Source: Polaromonas sp. (GTDB lineage: Bacteria; Pseudomonadota; Gammaproteobacteria; Burkholderiales; Burkholderiaceae_C). From it: a stretch of DNA of 35,713 nt. The notes below the pieces were generated by a model. It searched no databases. It saw only the letters and a list, made by a program, of their open reading frames with translations, and was not told the DNA's origin. A program made the translations under genes and the position numbers. Of this stretch, positions 26,855 to 35,713 are shown piece by piece (within the stretch, counting starts at the first letter, position 1; the number at the start of each line of letters is the position of its first letter). The DNA lies in NCBI RefSeq assembly GCF_029945925.1, contig NZ_JAQSDN010000032.1:1-35713 (forward strand), read 5' to 3'.

Positions 26855-27030
26855 TGGCCCCCACGCTTTTCGCTTCGCGTAATACGCTGCACCTTGCAGG
26901 CCGCCGCTTGCCAGAGGCTTCGCTTCTGGCGCCTGTCCAAACCTGCTCAAGCAGGTTTGGAGCCGCAGGCGCCAGCCCCGAGGGGGCCGCTGCGCCTGCG
27001 GTCTGGCGGAGCCAGTCCCGCGGCCCCGGC
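26855..27030 (+). repeat. GC-rich intergenic repeat, copy 3, interrupted by a nested inverted-repeat insert
   Basis: The head (GGCCCCCACGCTTTTCGCTT, from about 26857) and the core/tail (CCCCGAGGGGGCCGCTGCGCC, about 26976-27030) match copy 2. They are split by about 85 bp. That insert holds a hairpin GCCAGA/TCTGGC (26910-26930). It also holds a perfect 10-bp inverted repeat CTGGCGCCTG/CAGGCGCCAG (26926-26935, 26966-26975) enclosing a second perfect hairpin (26937-26946 with 26951-26960, loop TCAA). No gene is present in this 239-bp gap between fabZ and lpxA. Confidence 0.65.
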
Positions 27031-27092
27031 TTGAAGGGGCGCTTGCCCACGCAACTGGTGGCCCAGGTCTTCGCTGCACAGTATATTTTTTC

Positions 27093-27887
27093 ATGATGGC
27101 CATACATCCCACAGCGCTGGTTGATCCCCAGGCCCAGCTCGACAGCAGCGTCAGCGTGGGGCCGTACACCGTGATCGGTCCCCATGTGCGCATAGGCGCG
27201 GGCACCACGGTAGGCGCGCATTGCGTCATCGAGGGCCACACGACGATAGGGCGCGACAACCGCATTTTCCAGTTCAATTCGCTGGGCGCGATTCCGCAGG
27301 ACAAGAAGTATGCGGGCGAACCCTGCGAGCTGGTCATCGGCGACCGCAACACCATTCGCGAGTTCTGCACCTTCAATATCGGCTCCCCCGGCGACACCGG
27401 GGTGACGCGTGTCGGCGACGACAACTGGATCATGGCCTACGTGCACCTAGCGCACGATTGCGATGTCGGCAACCACACGATTTTTGCCAACAACTCCCAG
27501 CTGGCCGGCCATGTGCATGTCGGCGACTGGGTGATCCTGGGCGGCTTCACCGTCGTGCACCAGTTTGTCCGGCTTGGCGCGCACAGCATGACCGCCATGT
27601 GTTCGCTGCTGTTTGCCGACCTGCCGCCGTTCGTGATGTGCCAGGGCCAGCCCGCCGAGGCGCGCTCGATGAACTATGAAGGCCTGCGCCGGCGCGGCTA
27701 CACGCCAGGCCGTATTGCAGCCGTCAAGGCCATGCACAAGGCGCTGTACCGTGAGGACCTCACGCTGGAGCAGGCGAAGGCACGCATTGCAGAACTGGCC
27801 GCCGGGCATCCCGAAGCGGCGCCTGATGTGCAGGCGATGTTGACCTTTCTGGCGGGCAGCTCACCGCAGCGCGGCATCGTCCGGTAG
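27093..27887 (+). CDS. lpxA: UDP-N-acetylglucosamine acyltransferase
   Basis: LpxA transfers the first hydroxyacyl chain to UDP-GlcNAc at the start of lipid A synthesis. The 264-residue protein is a hexapeptide left-handed beta-helix (about 3-190) with a C-terminal helical domain. The catalytic His121 lies in HLAHDC, with [11 protein letters not shown] and [13 protein letters not shown] following. Two adjacent ATGs (27093, 27096) are possible starts; the ribosome-binding site is not evident. TATATT at 27081-27086 might be a -10, but it is only seven bases before the ATG. The upstream spacer is filled by the repeat element, unlike the tight joints elsewhere in this cluster. Confidence 0.97.
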   Translation: MMAIHPTALVDPQAQLDSSVSVGPYTVIGPHVRIGAGTTVGAHCVIEGHTTIGRDNRIFQFNSLGAIPQDKKYAGEPCELVIGDRNTIREFCTFNIGSPGDTGVTRVGDDNWIMAYVHLAHDCDVGNHTIFANNSQLAGHVHVGDWVILGGFTVVHQFVRLGAHSMTAMCSLLFADLPPFVMCQGQPAEARSMNYEGLRRRGYTPGRIAAVKAMHKALYREDLTLEQAKARIAELAAGHPEAAPDVQAMLTFLAGSSPQRGIVR

Positions 27888-27893
27888 GCGACG

Positions 27894-29102
27894 ATGTCCG
27901 ATGCGCCAAGCCCTGTGCCCGGCCGTACAGAGGCGGCCGGGTCCTCTGCGGCAAATACTCCCCGCATGGCCATGGTCGCCGGCGAAACCTCGGGGGACCT
28001 GCTGGCCGGTTTGCTGCTCGACGGTTTTCGTGCACGTTGGCCCGGGCTGACGGCGGTCGGCATTGGCGGGCCGCAGATGGCGCACCGCGGCTTTTTTCCC
28101 TGGTGGCCCAGCGAGAAACTGGCGGTGCGTGGTTATGTCGAGGTGTTGCGGCACTACCGCGAAATTGTCGGCATCCGCAAGCAGCTCAGGGAGCGGCTGC
28201 TGCAGTTGCGGCCCGATGTGTTCATCGGCGTTGATGCACCCGACTTCAACCTCGACCTCGAGGCTGACCTGAAGGCCGCCGGCATACGCACCGTTCATTT
28301 CATCAGCCCCTCGGTCTGGGCCTGGCGCGCCGACCGTGTCGAAAAAATCCGCCGCAGTGTGGACCACGTGTTGTGCATCTTTCCCTTTGAGCCGGCCTTG
28401 CTGGCGCAACATGGCATTGCCGCCACCTACGTGGGCCACCCGCTGGCCGGCATGATCCCGATGCAGCCCGACAAGGCGGCGGCCCGGCAACTGCTGGGCC
28501 TGGCAGCGGATGATCTGGTGCTGGCCGTGTTGCCGGGCAGCCGCCGCTCCGAGATCCAGTACCTGGCTGACAGGTTTTTTCGGGCTGCAGCCCTTGTCCT
28601 ACGGGCGCAGCCCGCTATCAAAATAATAATTCCTGCAGTGCCTGCCCTGCGCCAGCAGATCGAGCAGGCGGCGCAGGACGCGGGTGTGCTGGCACAGGTG
28701 CAGATCGTCGCCGGGCAGTCGCACCCGGTGCTGGCGGCCTGCGATGTCACGCTGATTGCCAGCGGCACCGCGACGCTGGAGGCGGCGCTGTTCAAGCGCC
28801 CCATGGTGATTGCCTACAACATGAACTGGCTGTCCTGGCAGATCATGCGCCGCAAGAAGCTGCAGCCCTGGGTGGGCCTGCCCAACATCCTGTGTCGCGA
28901 TTTTGTCGTGCCCGAACTGCTGCAGGATGCCGCCACTCCGCAGGCGCTGGCCGATGCGGTGCTGCAATGGATAGATGCGAAAATCACCGCACCCGAAAAA
29001 ATAGCCGCCGTCGAACAACGATTCACCCAGCTGCACCACGAACTGCAGCGCGATACCGCCCAACTGGCCACCGATGCGATCCAGAACATTTTTGAAGGCT
29101 GA
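27894..29102 (+). CDS. lpxB: Lipid-A-disaccharide synthase
   Basis: LpxB joins lipid X and UDP-diacylglucosamine to make the lipid A disaccharide at the inner membrane. The 402-residue product has family motifs AGETSGDLL (29-37), GVDAPDFN (112-119), SPSVWAWR (138-145), LPGSRRSEI (213-221) and ASGTATLEA near residue 290. A Ser/Ala-rich N-terminal extension of about 20 residues precedes the first strand. Residues about 228-246 ([19 protein letters not shown]) are encoded by a copy of the dispersed repeat, yet the sequence still looks compatible with the helix-strand pattern expected here. It starts 6 bp after lpxA, and rnhB starts inside its end. Confidence 0.97.
   Translation: MSDAPSPVPGRTEAAGSSAANTPRMAMVAGETSGDLLAGLLLDGFRARWPGLTAVGIGGPQMAHRGFFPWWPSEKLAVRGYVEVLRHYREIVGIRKQLRERLLQLRPDVFIGVDAPDFNLDLEADLKAAGIRTVHFISPSVWAWRADRVEKIRRSVDHVLCIFPFEPALLAQHGIAATYVGHPLAGMIPMQPDKAAARQLLGLAADDLVLAVLPGSRRSEIQYLADRFFRAAALVLRAQPAIKIIIPAVPALRQQIEQAAQDAGVLAQVQIVAGQSHPVLAACDVTLIASGTATLEAALFKRPMVIAYNMNWLSWQIMRRKKLQPWVGLPNILCRDFVVPELLQDAATPQALADAVLQWIDAKITAPEKIAAVEQRFTQLHHELQRDTAQLATDAIQNIFEG
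28575..28632 (-). repeat. Short dispersed repeat, copy D (in frame inside lpxB)
   Basis: On the minus strand it reads TTTTGATAGCGGGCTGCGCC, then CGTAGGACAAGGGCTGCAGCCC. The GGGCTGCGCCCG/CAAGGGCTGCAGCCC arms fold back around TAGGA. This is the most palindromic copy. It is antisense to lpxB and read through without stop. Confidence 0.6.
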
Positions 29103-29691
29103 GCAGGTCACCCTGTCCTGGGACACGCCCGGACTGTGGGCCGGTGTGGACGAGGCCGGCCGCGGGCCGCTGGCCGGCCCGGTGGTGGCGGCGGCGGTGA
29201 TTCTGGACGACCTCCAGCCCATCAAGGGCCTGGCCGACTCCAAAGTGTTGACGGCGCGGCGCCGGGAACAGCTCTATGAGGAAATCCTCGCAAAAGCCCT
29301 GTGCTGTTCGATTGCGCAGGCCAGCGTGGAAGAAATCGACAGGCTCAACATCCTGCAGGCCACGATGCTGGCGATGAAACGTGCGGTCGAGGGCCTGCGC
29401 CTGAAACCCGTGAAGGTGCAGGTAGACGGCAACCGGCTGCCGGTGCTCAGCATGCTGGCCGAAGCCATTGTCAAGGGCGACGCGCTGGTGCCGGCCATCT
29501 CTGCCGCGTCCATCCTGGCCAAGGTTCACCGGGACCGCTGGTGCGAGCAGTTCCATCTGGAATACCCGCAATACGGTTTTGCCGGCCACAAGGGTTATGG
29601 CACGGCTGAACACCTGGCGGCGCTGCGCGAGCACGGCGCCTGCCCGCAACACCGCCGGTCGTTCAGCCCGGTGGCCGAGGTCCTGCGTTGA
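29074..29691 (+). CDS. rnhB: Ribonuclease HII
   Basis: RNase HII nicks RNA-DNA hybrids and starts removal of single ribonucleotides from DNA. The 205-residue protein carries the DEDD active site: Asp26 and Glu27 in [12 protein letters not shown], Asp118 in VQVDGNRLP and Asp154 in [16 protein letters not shown] and the C-terminal [19 protein letters not shown] region are standard. The ATG at 29074 lies 29 bp inside lpxB; a TTG at 29092 is the only other early start. The following methyltransferase reading frame begins within its stop codon. Confidence 0.96.
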   Translation: MRSRTFLKAEQVTLSWDTPGLWAGVDEAGRGPLAGPVVAAAVILDDLQPIKGLADSKVLTARRREQLYEEILAKALCCSIAQASVEEIDRLNILQATMLAMKRAVEGLRLKPVKVQVDGNRLPVLSMLAEAIVKGDALVPAISAASILAKVHRDRWCEQFHLEYPQYGFAGHKGYGTAEHLAALREHGACPQHRRSFSPVAEVLR

Positions 29692-30476
29692 GCATGCCTG
29701 CGCCGGCAGCGCCCGTTTATGTCACCTCGCGTGACAACGCCCTGGTCAAGGACTTGCGCAGGCTCTCGCAGGACAGCACGGCCTACCGCAAGCAGGGGCG
29801 GGTCTGGCTGGAGGGCGACCACCTGTGCCGTGCGGCGCTGCTGCGCGGGCTGACACCGGCGATTGCCGTATTTTCAGAGTCATTCTGGCCTCTGGCCCCC
29901 GCCGAATGGGCGCGGGCAGCTATCAAAACCATAGTGATTTCCGATGCCCTGCTGCCCGAAATCAGTGGGCTGGAGTCGCCGGCCCGCATGGGTTTTGTGA
30001 TCGATCTGCCGGCACCCACGGCCCTGTCGCCGGGTGCACCCTCGCTGATTCTGGACCGGGTGCAGGATGCCGGCAATGTCGGCTCCATGCTGCGCAGCGC
30101 GTCGGCGTTTGGTTTCAACCAGGTGATTGCGCTCCGGGGCACGGCGGCGCTGTGGTCGCCCAAGGTGCTGCGGGCCGGCATGGGCGCCCATTTCGGGCTT
30201 CAGCTGCTCGAGGGGGTGGAGCCGCAGGCGCTGGACGGCTTGAGCGTTCCCATCATCGTGACCAGTTCGCACCACGGCGCTTTCCTGCACCAGCAGACCC
30301 TGCCCATGCCCTGTGCCTGGGCCATGGGACACGAAGGGCAGGGCGTCGGCGACGACCTGATGGCCCGGGCCAGCCTGAAGGTGCGCATCGCCCAGCCCGG
30401 TGGCGAGGAGTCGCTCAATGTGGCGGCTGCCGCGGCCATTTGCCTGTACGCCAGCTCGCTGGCGGCGGCCGGATAG
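29688..30476 (+). CDS. TrmH/SpoU-family RNA 2'-O-methyltransferase
   Basis: SPOUT-fold methyltransferases modify rRNA or tRNA riboses using SAM. In the 262-residue product, an N-terminal substrate-binding domain (about 8-95, with [13 protein letters not shown] and [11 protein letters not shown]) precedes three SpoU motifs. Motif 1 is [17 protein letters not shown], motif 2 is MGHEGQGV, and motif 3 is [10 protein letters not shown]. The exact target cannot be read from sequence. The start is either TTG 29688, which has GAGG seven bases upstream and overlaps the rnhB stop by four bases, or ATG 29694. Residues about 66-82 derive from the dispersed repeat. It closes the rpsB-to-rnhB cluster. Confidence 0.92.
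   Translation: MSMPAPAAPVYVTSRDNALVKDLRRLSQDSTAYRKQGRVWLEGDHLCRAALLRGLTPAIAVFSESFWPLAPAEWARAAIKTIVISDALLPEISGLESPARMGFVIDLPAPTALSPGAPSLILDRVQDAGNVGSMLRSASAFGFNQVIALRGTAALWSPKVLRAGMGAHFGLQLLEGVEPQALDGLSVPIIVTSSHHGAFLHQQTLPMPCAWAMGHEGQGVGDDLMARASLKVRIAQPGGEESLNVAAAAAICLYASSLAAAG
29886..29933 (-). repeat. Short dispersed repeat, copy E (in frame inside the RNA methyltransferase gene)
   Basis: On the minus strand it reads GGTTTTGATAGCTGCCCGCG, then CCCATTCGGCGGGGGCCAGAGGCC, with the same head and hairpin layout as copies B and D. It encodes about residues 66-82 of the methyltransferase. Confidence 0.55.
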
Positions 30477-30502
30477 CCCGGGTAACCCCGTTCCGGGCAG
30501 GA

Positions 30503-30521
30503 ATGCATGCCTTTCATGCAT
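30503..30521. promoter_or_regulatory. ATGCATG inverted repeat upstream of the carA promoter, possible operator
   Basis: A perfect 7-bp inverted repeat (30503-30509 with 30515-30521, spacer CCTTT) lies 22 bp upstream of the TATAAT box, around position -35 to -52 from the likely transcription start. There is no T-run, so it is not a terminator. A protein-binding site is inferred; no known regulator is matched. Confidence 0.3.
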
Positions 30522-30542
30522 AAGTCCCTGTCCTCCTCAAGC

Positions 30543-30548
30543 TATAAT
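30543..30548 (+). promoter_or_regulatory. -10 box of the carAB promoter
   Basis: A perfect TATAAT sits 135 bp upstream of the carA start. The -35 at 17-bp spacing is poor (ATAAGT), suggesting dependence on an activator or on context. Transcription would begin near 30555, just ahead of the structured leader. Confidence 0.6.
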
Positions 30549-30570
30549 CAGTGGCTTTTCAAAACACAGC

Positions 30571-30659
30571 TTCGCCCGAGCGCATACCAAGCCAACCCCC
30601 TCACTAAAGCAGCCCGCAAGAGTCTTGACAGAGACGTTTCTTGTGCGCGCTTGGGCGAA
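30571..30659 (+). ncRNA. Structured carA 5' leader, candidate cis-regulatory RNA
   Basis: Positions 30571-30583 pair with 30647-30659 in 13 consecutive base pairs (one G-U), closing a 63-nt interior. Inside, 30617-30621 pairs with 30639-30643 and 30622-30625 with 30632-30635, giving a nested hairpin with a 3-nt bulge (30636-30638) and a TGACAG loop. A 30-nt, C/A-rich single-stranded segment (30587-30616) remains between them. The helix ends 13 bases before the GGAGA ribosome-binding site. There is no T-run, so control of translation or RNA stability is more likely than attenuation. The function and ligand are unknown. Confidence 0.5.
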
Positions 30660-30682
30660 CCGTAACCAACCCGGAGAACCCA

Positions 30683-31856
30683 GTGCTTTTGTCTCTACAG
30701 GGAAATACCCCTCACGCCATCCTGGCGCTCGCAGACGGCACGGTCTTTATCGGCAATTCCATTGGAGCCGTGGGCTCCACGGTCGGTGAGGTGGTGTTCA
30801 ACACCGCCATGACCGGCTACCAGGAAATCCTCACGGATCCCAGCTACTGCCAGCAGATCGTTACCCTCACGTACCCCCATATCGGCAACTACGGCATCAA
30901 TGCCGAAGACGTGGAGGCGGAAAAAGTCCATGCCGCCGGGCTGATCATCAAGGACTTGCCGCTGATCGCGTCGAATTTCCGCAGCACCATGACCCTGTCC
31001 GAGTACCTGGTCCGGGAAGGCACGGTGGCAATTGCCAACATCGACACGCGCCAGCTGACACGCATGCTGCGCACCCAGGGCGCGCAAAACGGCTGCATCC
31101 TGGCCCTGCCCCCGGGCGAGGACGTGTCGCCTGAACATATTGAACAAGCGGTCCTCGTGGCCCGCAGCGCGCCCAGCATGGCCGGCCTCGACCTGGCCAA
31201 GGTGGTCTCCAGCAAACAGACCTACGAGTGGACCCAGACCGAGTGGAAGCTGGGCTCGGGTTACGGCGTGCAGATCACACCGAAATTCCATGTTGTCGCC
31301 TTCGATTTCGGCGTGAAGAAAAACATCCTGCGCATGATGGCCGAGCGCGGCGCACGCATCACGGTGGTGCCGGCGCAGACGCCCGCCGCCGACGTGCTCA
31401 AGCTCAAACCCGACGGCATCTTCCTGGCCAACGGCCCGGGCGATCCGGAACCCTGCGACTATGCGATTGCCGCCGTTCGCGAACTGATCGAAACCGGCAT
31501 TCCGACCTTCGGCATCTGCCTGGGCCACCAGATCATGGCGCTGGCCAGCGGCGCGAAAACCTTCAAGATGAAGTTCGGCCACCATGGTGCCAACCATCCG
31601 GTCAAAGACCTCGACAACGGCCGCGTCAGCATCACCAGCCAGAACCACGGTTTTGCGGTGGACGAAAAAACACTGCCGGCGAATCTGCGCCCGACCCACA
31701 TCAGCCTGTTCGACGGCACCCTGCAAGGCCTGGCCCGCACCGACAAGCCGGCGTTCTGCTTCCAGGGGCACCCGGAAGCCTCGCCCGGTCCGCACGATAT
31801 TTCGTATTTGTTTGACCGTTTCACCGCGCTGATGGAACAGGCTCAGGAGAAGAAGA

Positions 31857-31864
<8 letters not shown>
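30683..31864 (+). CDS. carA: Carbamoyl-phosphate synthase small (glutaminase) subunit
   Basis: CarA hydrolyses glutamine and channels ammonia to CarB for carbamoyl phosphate, shared by pyrimidine and arginine synthesis. The 393-residue product has the N-terminal CPSase small domain ([13 protein letters not shown]...[15 protein letters not shown]). Its class I amidotransferase domain has Cys279 in GICLGHQ, plus His363 and Glu365 in [11 protein letters not shown]. The start is GTG 30683 because GGAGA lies six bases upstream; an in-frame TTG at 30641 falls inside the leader helix and lacks a ribosome-binding site. It overlaps carB by eight bases. Regulation probably acts through the leader at 30571-30659. 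Confidence 0.97.
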
Positions 31865-35087
<3,223 letters not shown>

Positions 35088-35159
35088 GCTCGGGACAACT
35101 ACCGAGCCCGCGCCGGGGCATTTGCATTAAACTCGCACCAGGACAAACATGTTAAGACG

Positions 35160-35190
35160 CCGCCGCCAGGTGACTGGTGGCGGTTTCGCT
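35160..35190 (+). promoter_or_regulatory. Terminator-like hairpin in the greA leader
   Basis: A 10-bp stem (35160-35169 with 35174-35183, one G-U) closes a GTGA tetraloop and is followed by TTTCGCTTTT, directly before the greA ribosome-binding site GGAGG (35194-35198). It resembles an intrinsic terminator placed in a leader. In E. coli the greA leader yields the short RNA GraL by early termination, so an analogous attenuator is plausible. TAAACT at 35128-35133 is a weak candidate -10. Confidence 0.55.
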
Positions 35191-35207
35191 TTTGGAGGAC
35201 TCAAACC

Positions 35208-35684
35208 ATGGCAACCATTCCGATCACAAAAAAGGGCGCGGAAAAGCTCAAGGCCGAACTGCACCAGCTCAAGACCGTGGATCGCCCCTGGGTGATTAAC
35301 TCGATTTCCGAAGCCCGGGCCCAGGGTGACCTCAGCGAAAACGCCGAGTACGACGCCGCCAAGGACCGCCAGGGCTTCATCGAAGGCCGTATCCAGGAAA
35401 TCGAAGGCAAGCTGTCGGCTGCGCAGATCATCGACCCGTCCGAGGTTGATGCCGGCGGCAAGGTGGTGTTCGGCTCCACGATCGAGCTGCAGGACGAGGA
35501 TTCCGGCGACAAGGTGACCTACCAGATCGTCGGCGAGGACGAGGCCGACATCAAGCTGGGCCTGGTCAACATCAGCTCGCCGATTGCGCGCGCGCTGATC
35601 GGCAAGGACGAAGGCGACACCGCCGAGGTGCAGGCACCCGGGGGTATCAAGCGTTACGAAATCATCGCGGTGATGTATATATAG
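35208..35684 (+). CDS. greA: Transcription elongation factor GreA
   Basis: GreA rescues backtracked RNA polymerase by stimulating transcript cleavage. The 158-residue protein has the N-terminal coiled coil (1-75) with the acidic tip GDLSENAEY (Asp41, Glu44), which reaches the polymerase active centre. The C-terminal FKBP-like domain (80-158) includes [14 protein letters not shown]. The opening [15 protein letters not shown] is typical. A strong GGAGG lies nine bases upstream of the ATG. It follows carB by 120 bp and probably has its own promoter and leader. Confidence 0.98.
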   Translation: MATIPITKKGAEKLKAELHQLKTVDRPWVINSISEARAQGDLSENAEYDAAKDRQGFIEGRIQEIEGKLSAAQIIDPSEVDAGGKVVFGSTIELQDEDSGDKVTYQIVGEDEADIKLGLVNISSPIARALIGKDEGDTAEVQAPGGIKRYEIIAVMYI

Positions 35685-35713
35685 TGCCCCCACGGTCGCT
35701 CACTGCGTGTAGC
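35684..35713 (+). repeat. GC-rich intergenic repeat, copy 4 (head only, cut by window end)
   Basis: The sequence after the greA stop, TGCCCCCACGGTCGCTCACT and onward, matches the head of copy 2 at 18199-18228, including the trailing GTAGC. It begins on the greA stop codon and runs off the window. Confidence 0.65.

Noticed and set aside
30625..30653. TTGACA as a -35 box for carA
   Set aside because: No -10 lies 16-18 bp downstream, and the sequence is part of the nested hairpin in the leader.
35088..35107. Hairpin GCTCGG/CCGAGC after carB as an intrinsic terminator
   Set aside because: The stem is only 6 bp and is followed by a GC-rich sequence, not a T-run.

Overview
The window is a GC-rich, gene-dense stretch of a betaproteobacterial chromosome, most likely from the Comamonadaceae (Polaromonas/Rhodoferax-like). 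Four things point there: the gene order rpsB-tsf-pyrH-frr-uppS-cdsA-dxr-rseP-bamA-skp-lpxD-fabZ-lpxA-lpxB-rnhB, a RelA-class (p)ppGpp synthetase, polyhydroxybutyrate (PHB) genes (3-hydroxybutyrate dehydrogenase and PhaR), and two families of short dispersed repeats that I associate with this group. The placement is inference from sequence character. I see no transposase, prophage, CRISPR array or defence island; this is essentially core genome.

Layout. 1-166: a GC-rich intergenic repeat. 167-1022: dnaQ (replication proofreading), tRNA-Val(CAC) and a terminator. 1039-2780 (minus strand): a small outer-membrane beta-barrel protein and 3-hydroxybutyrate dehydrogenase, separated by 344 bp holding a short dispersed repeat and a paired TGTAGGA motif. 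2873-8492 (plus): an alpha/beta hydrolase, relA, tRNA-Val(GAC), phaR and rimO. 8541-8688: a two-way terminator and tRNA-Leu(CAG) on the minus strand. 8925-11852 (plus): rnr and a YggT-family membrane protein. 11823-14660 (minus): dadA then nnr; nnr overlaps the YggT gene tail to tail by 30 bp.

15021-30476 is one long co-directional cluster. It runs from translation (rpsB, tsf, frr) and UMP kinase, through isoprenoid and undecaprenyl phosphate supply (dxr, uppS) and phospholipid synthesis (cdsA), to envelope stress and outer-membrane assembly (rseP, bamA, skp) and lipid A/fatty acid synthesis (lpxD, fabZ, lpxA, lpxB). It ends with rnhB and an RNA methyltransferase. Many joints overlap by 1-29 bp, which suggests translational coupling. 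The cluster is interrupted by an attenuator-like hairpin after rpsB and by GC-rich repeats after frr and after fabZ. 30683-35087: carA-carB, with a strikingly structured 5' leader. 35208-35684: greA, with a terminator-like hairpin in its leader, followed by the start of another GC-rich repeat at the window edge.

The observations most worth a second look are: (1) a 13-bp helix with a nested hairpin in the carA 5' UTR, which looks like a cis-regulatory RNA; (2) a ~50-60 bp palindromic dispersed repeat that occurs in an intergenic region and also in frame inside four genes (nnr, dadA, lpxB and the RNA methyltransferase); (3) rnr, whose conserved N-terminal sequence lies upstream of any ATG/GTG/TTG start, implying an ATC or other unusual start; (4) a composite nested inverted-repeat element between fabZ and lpxA.
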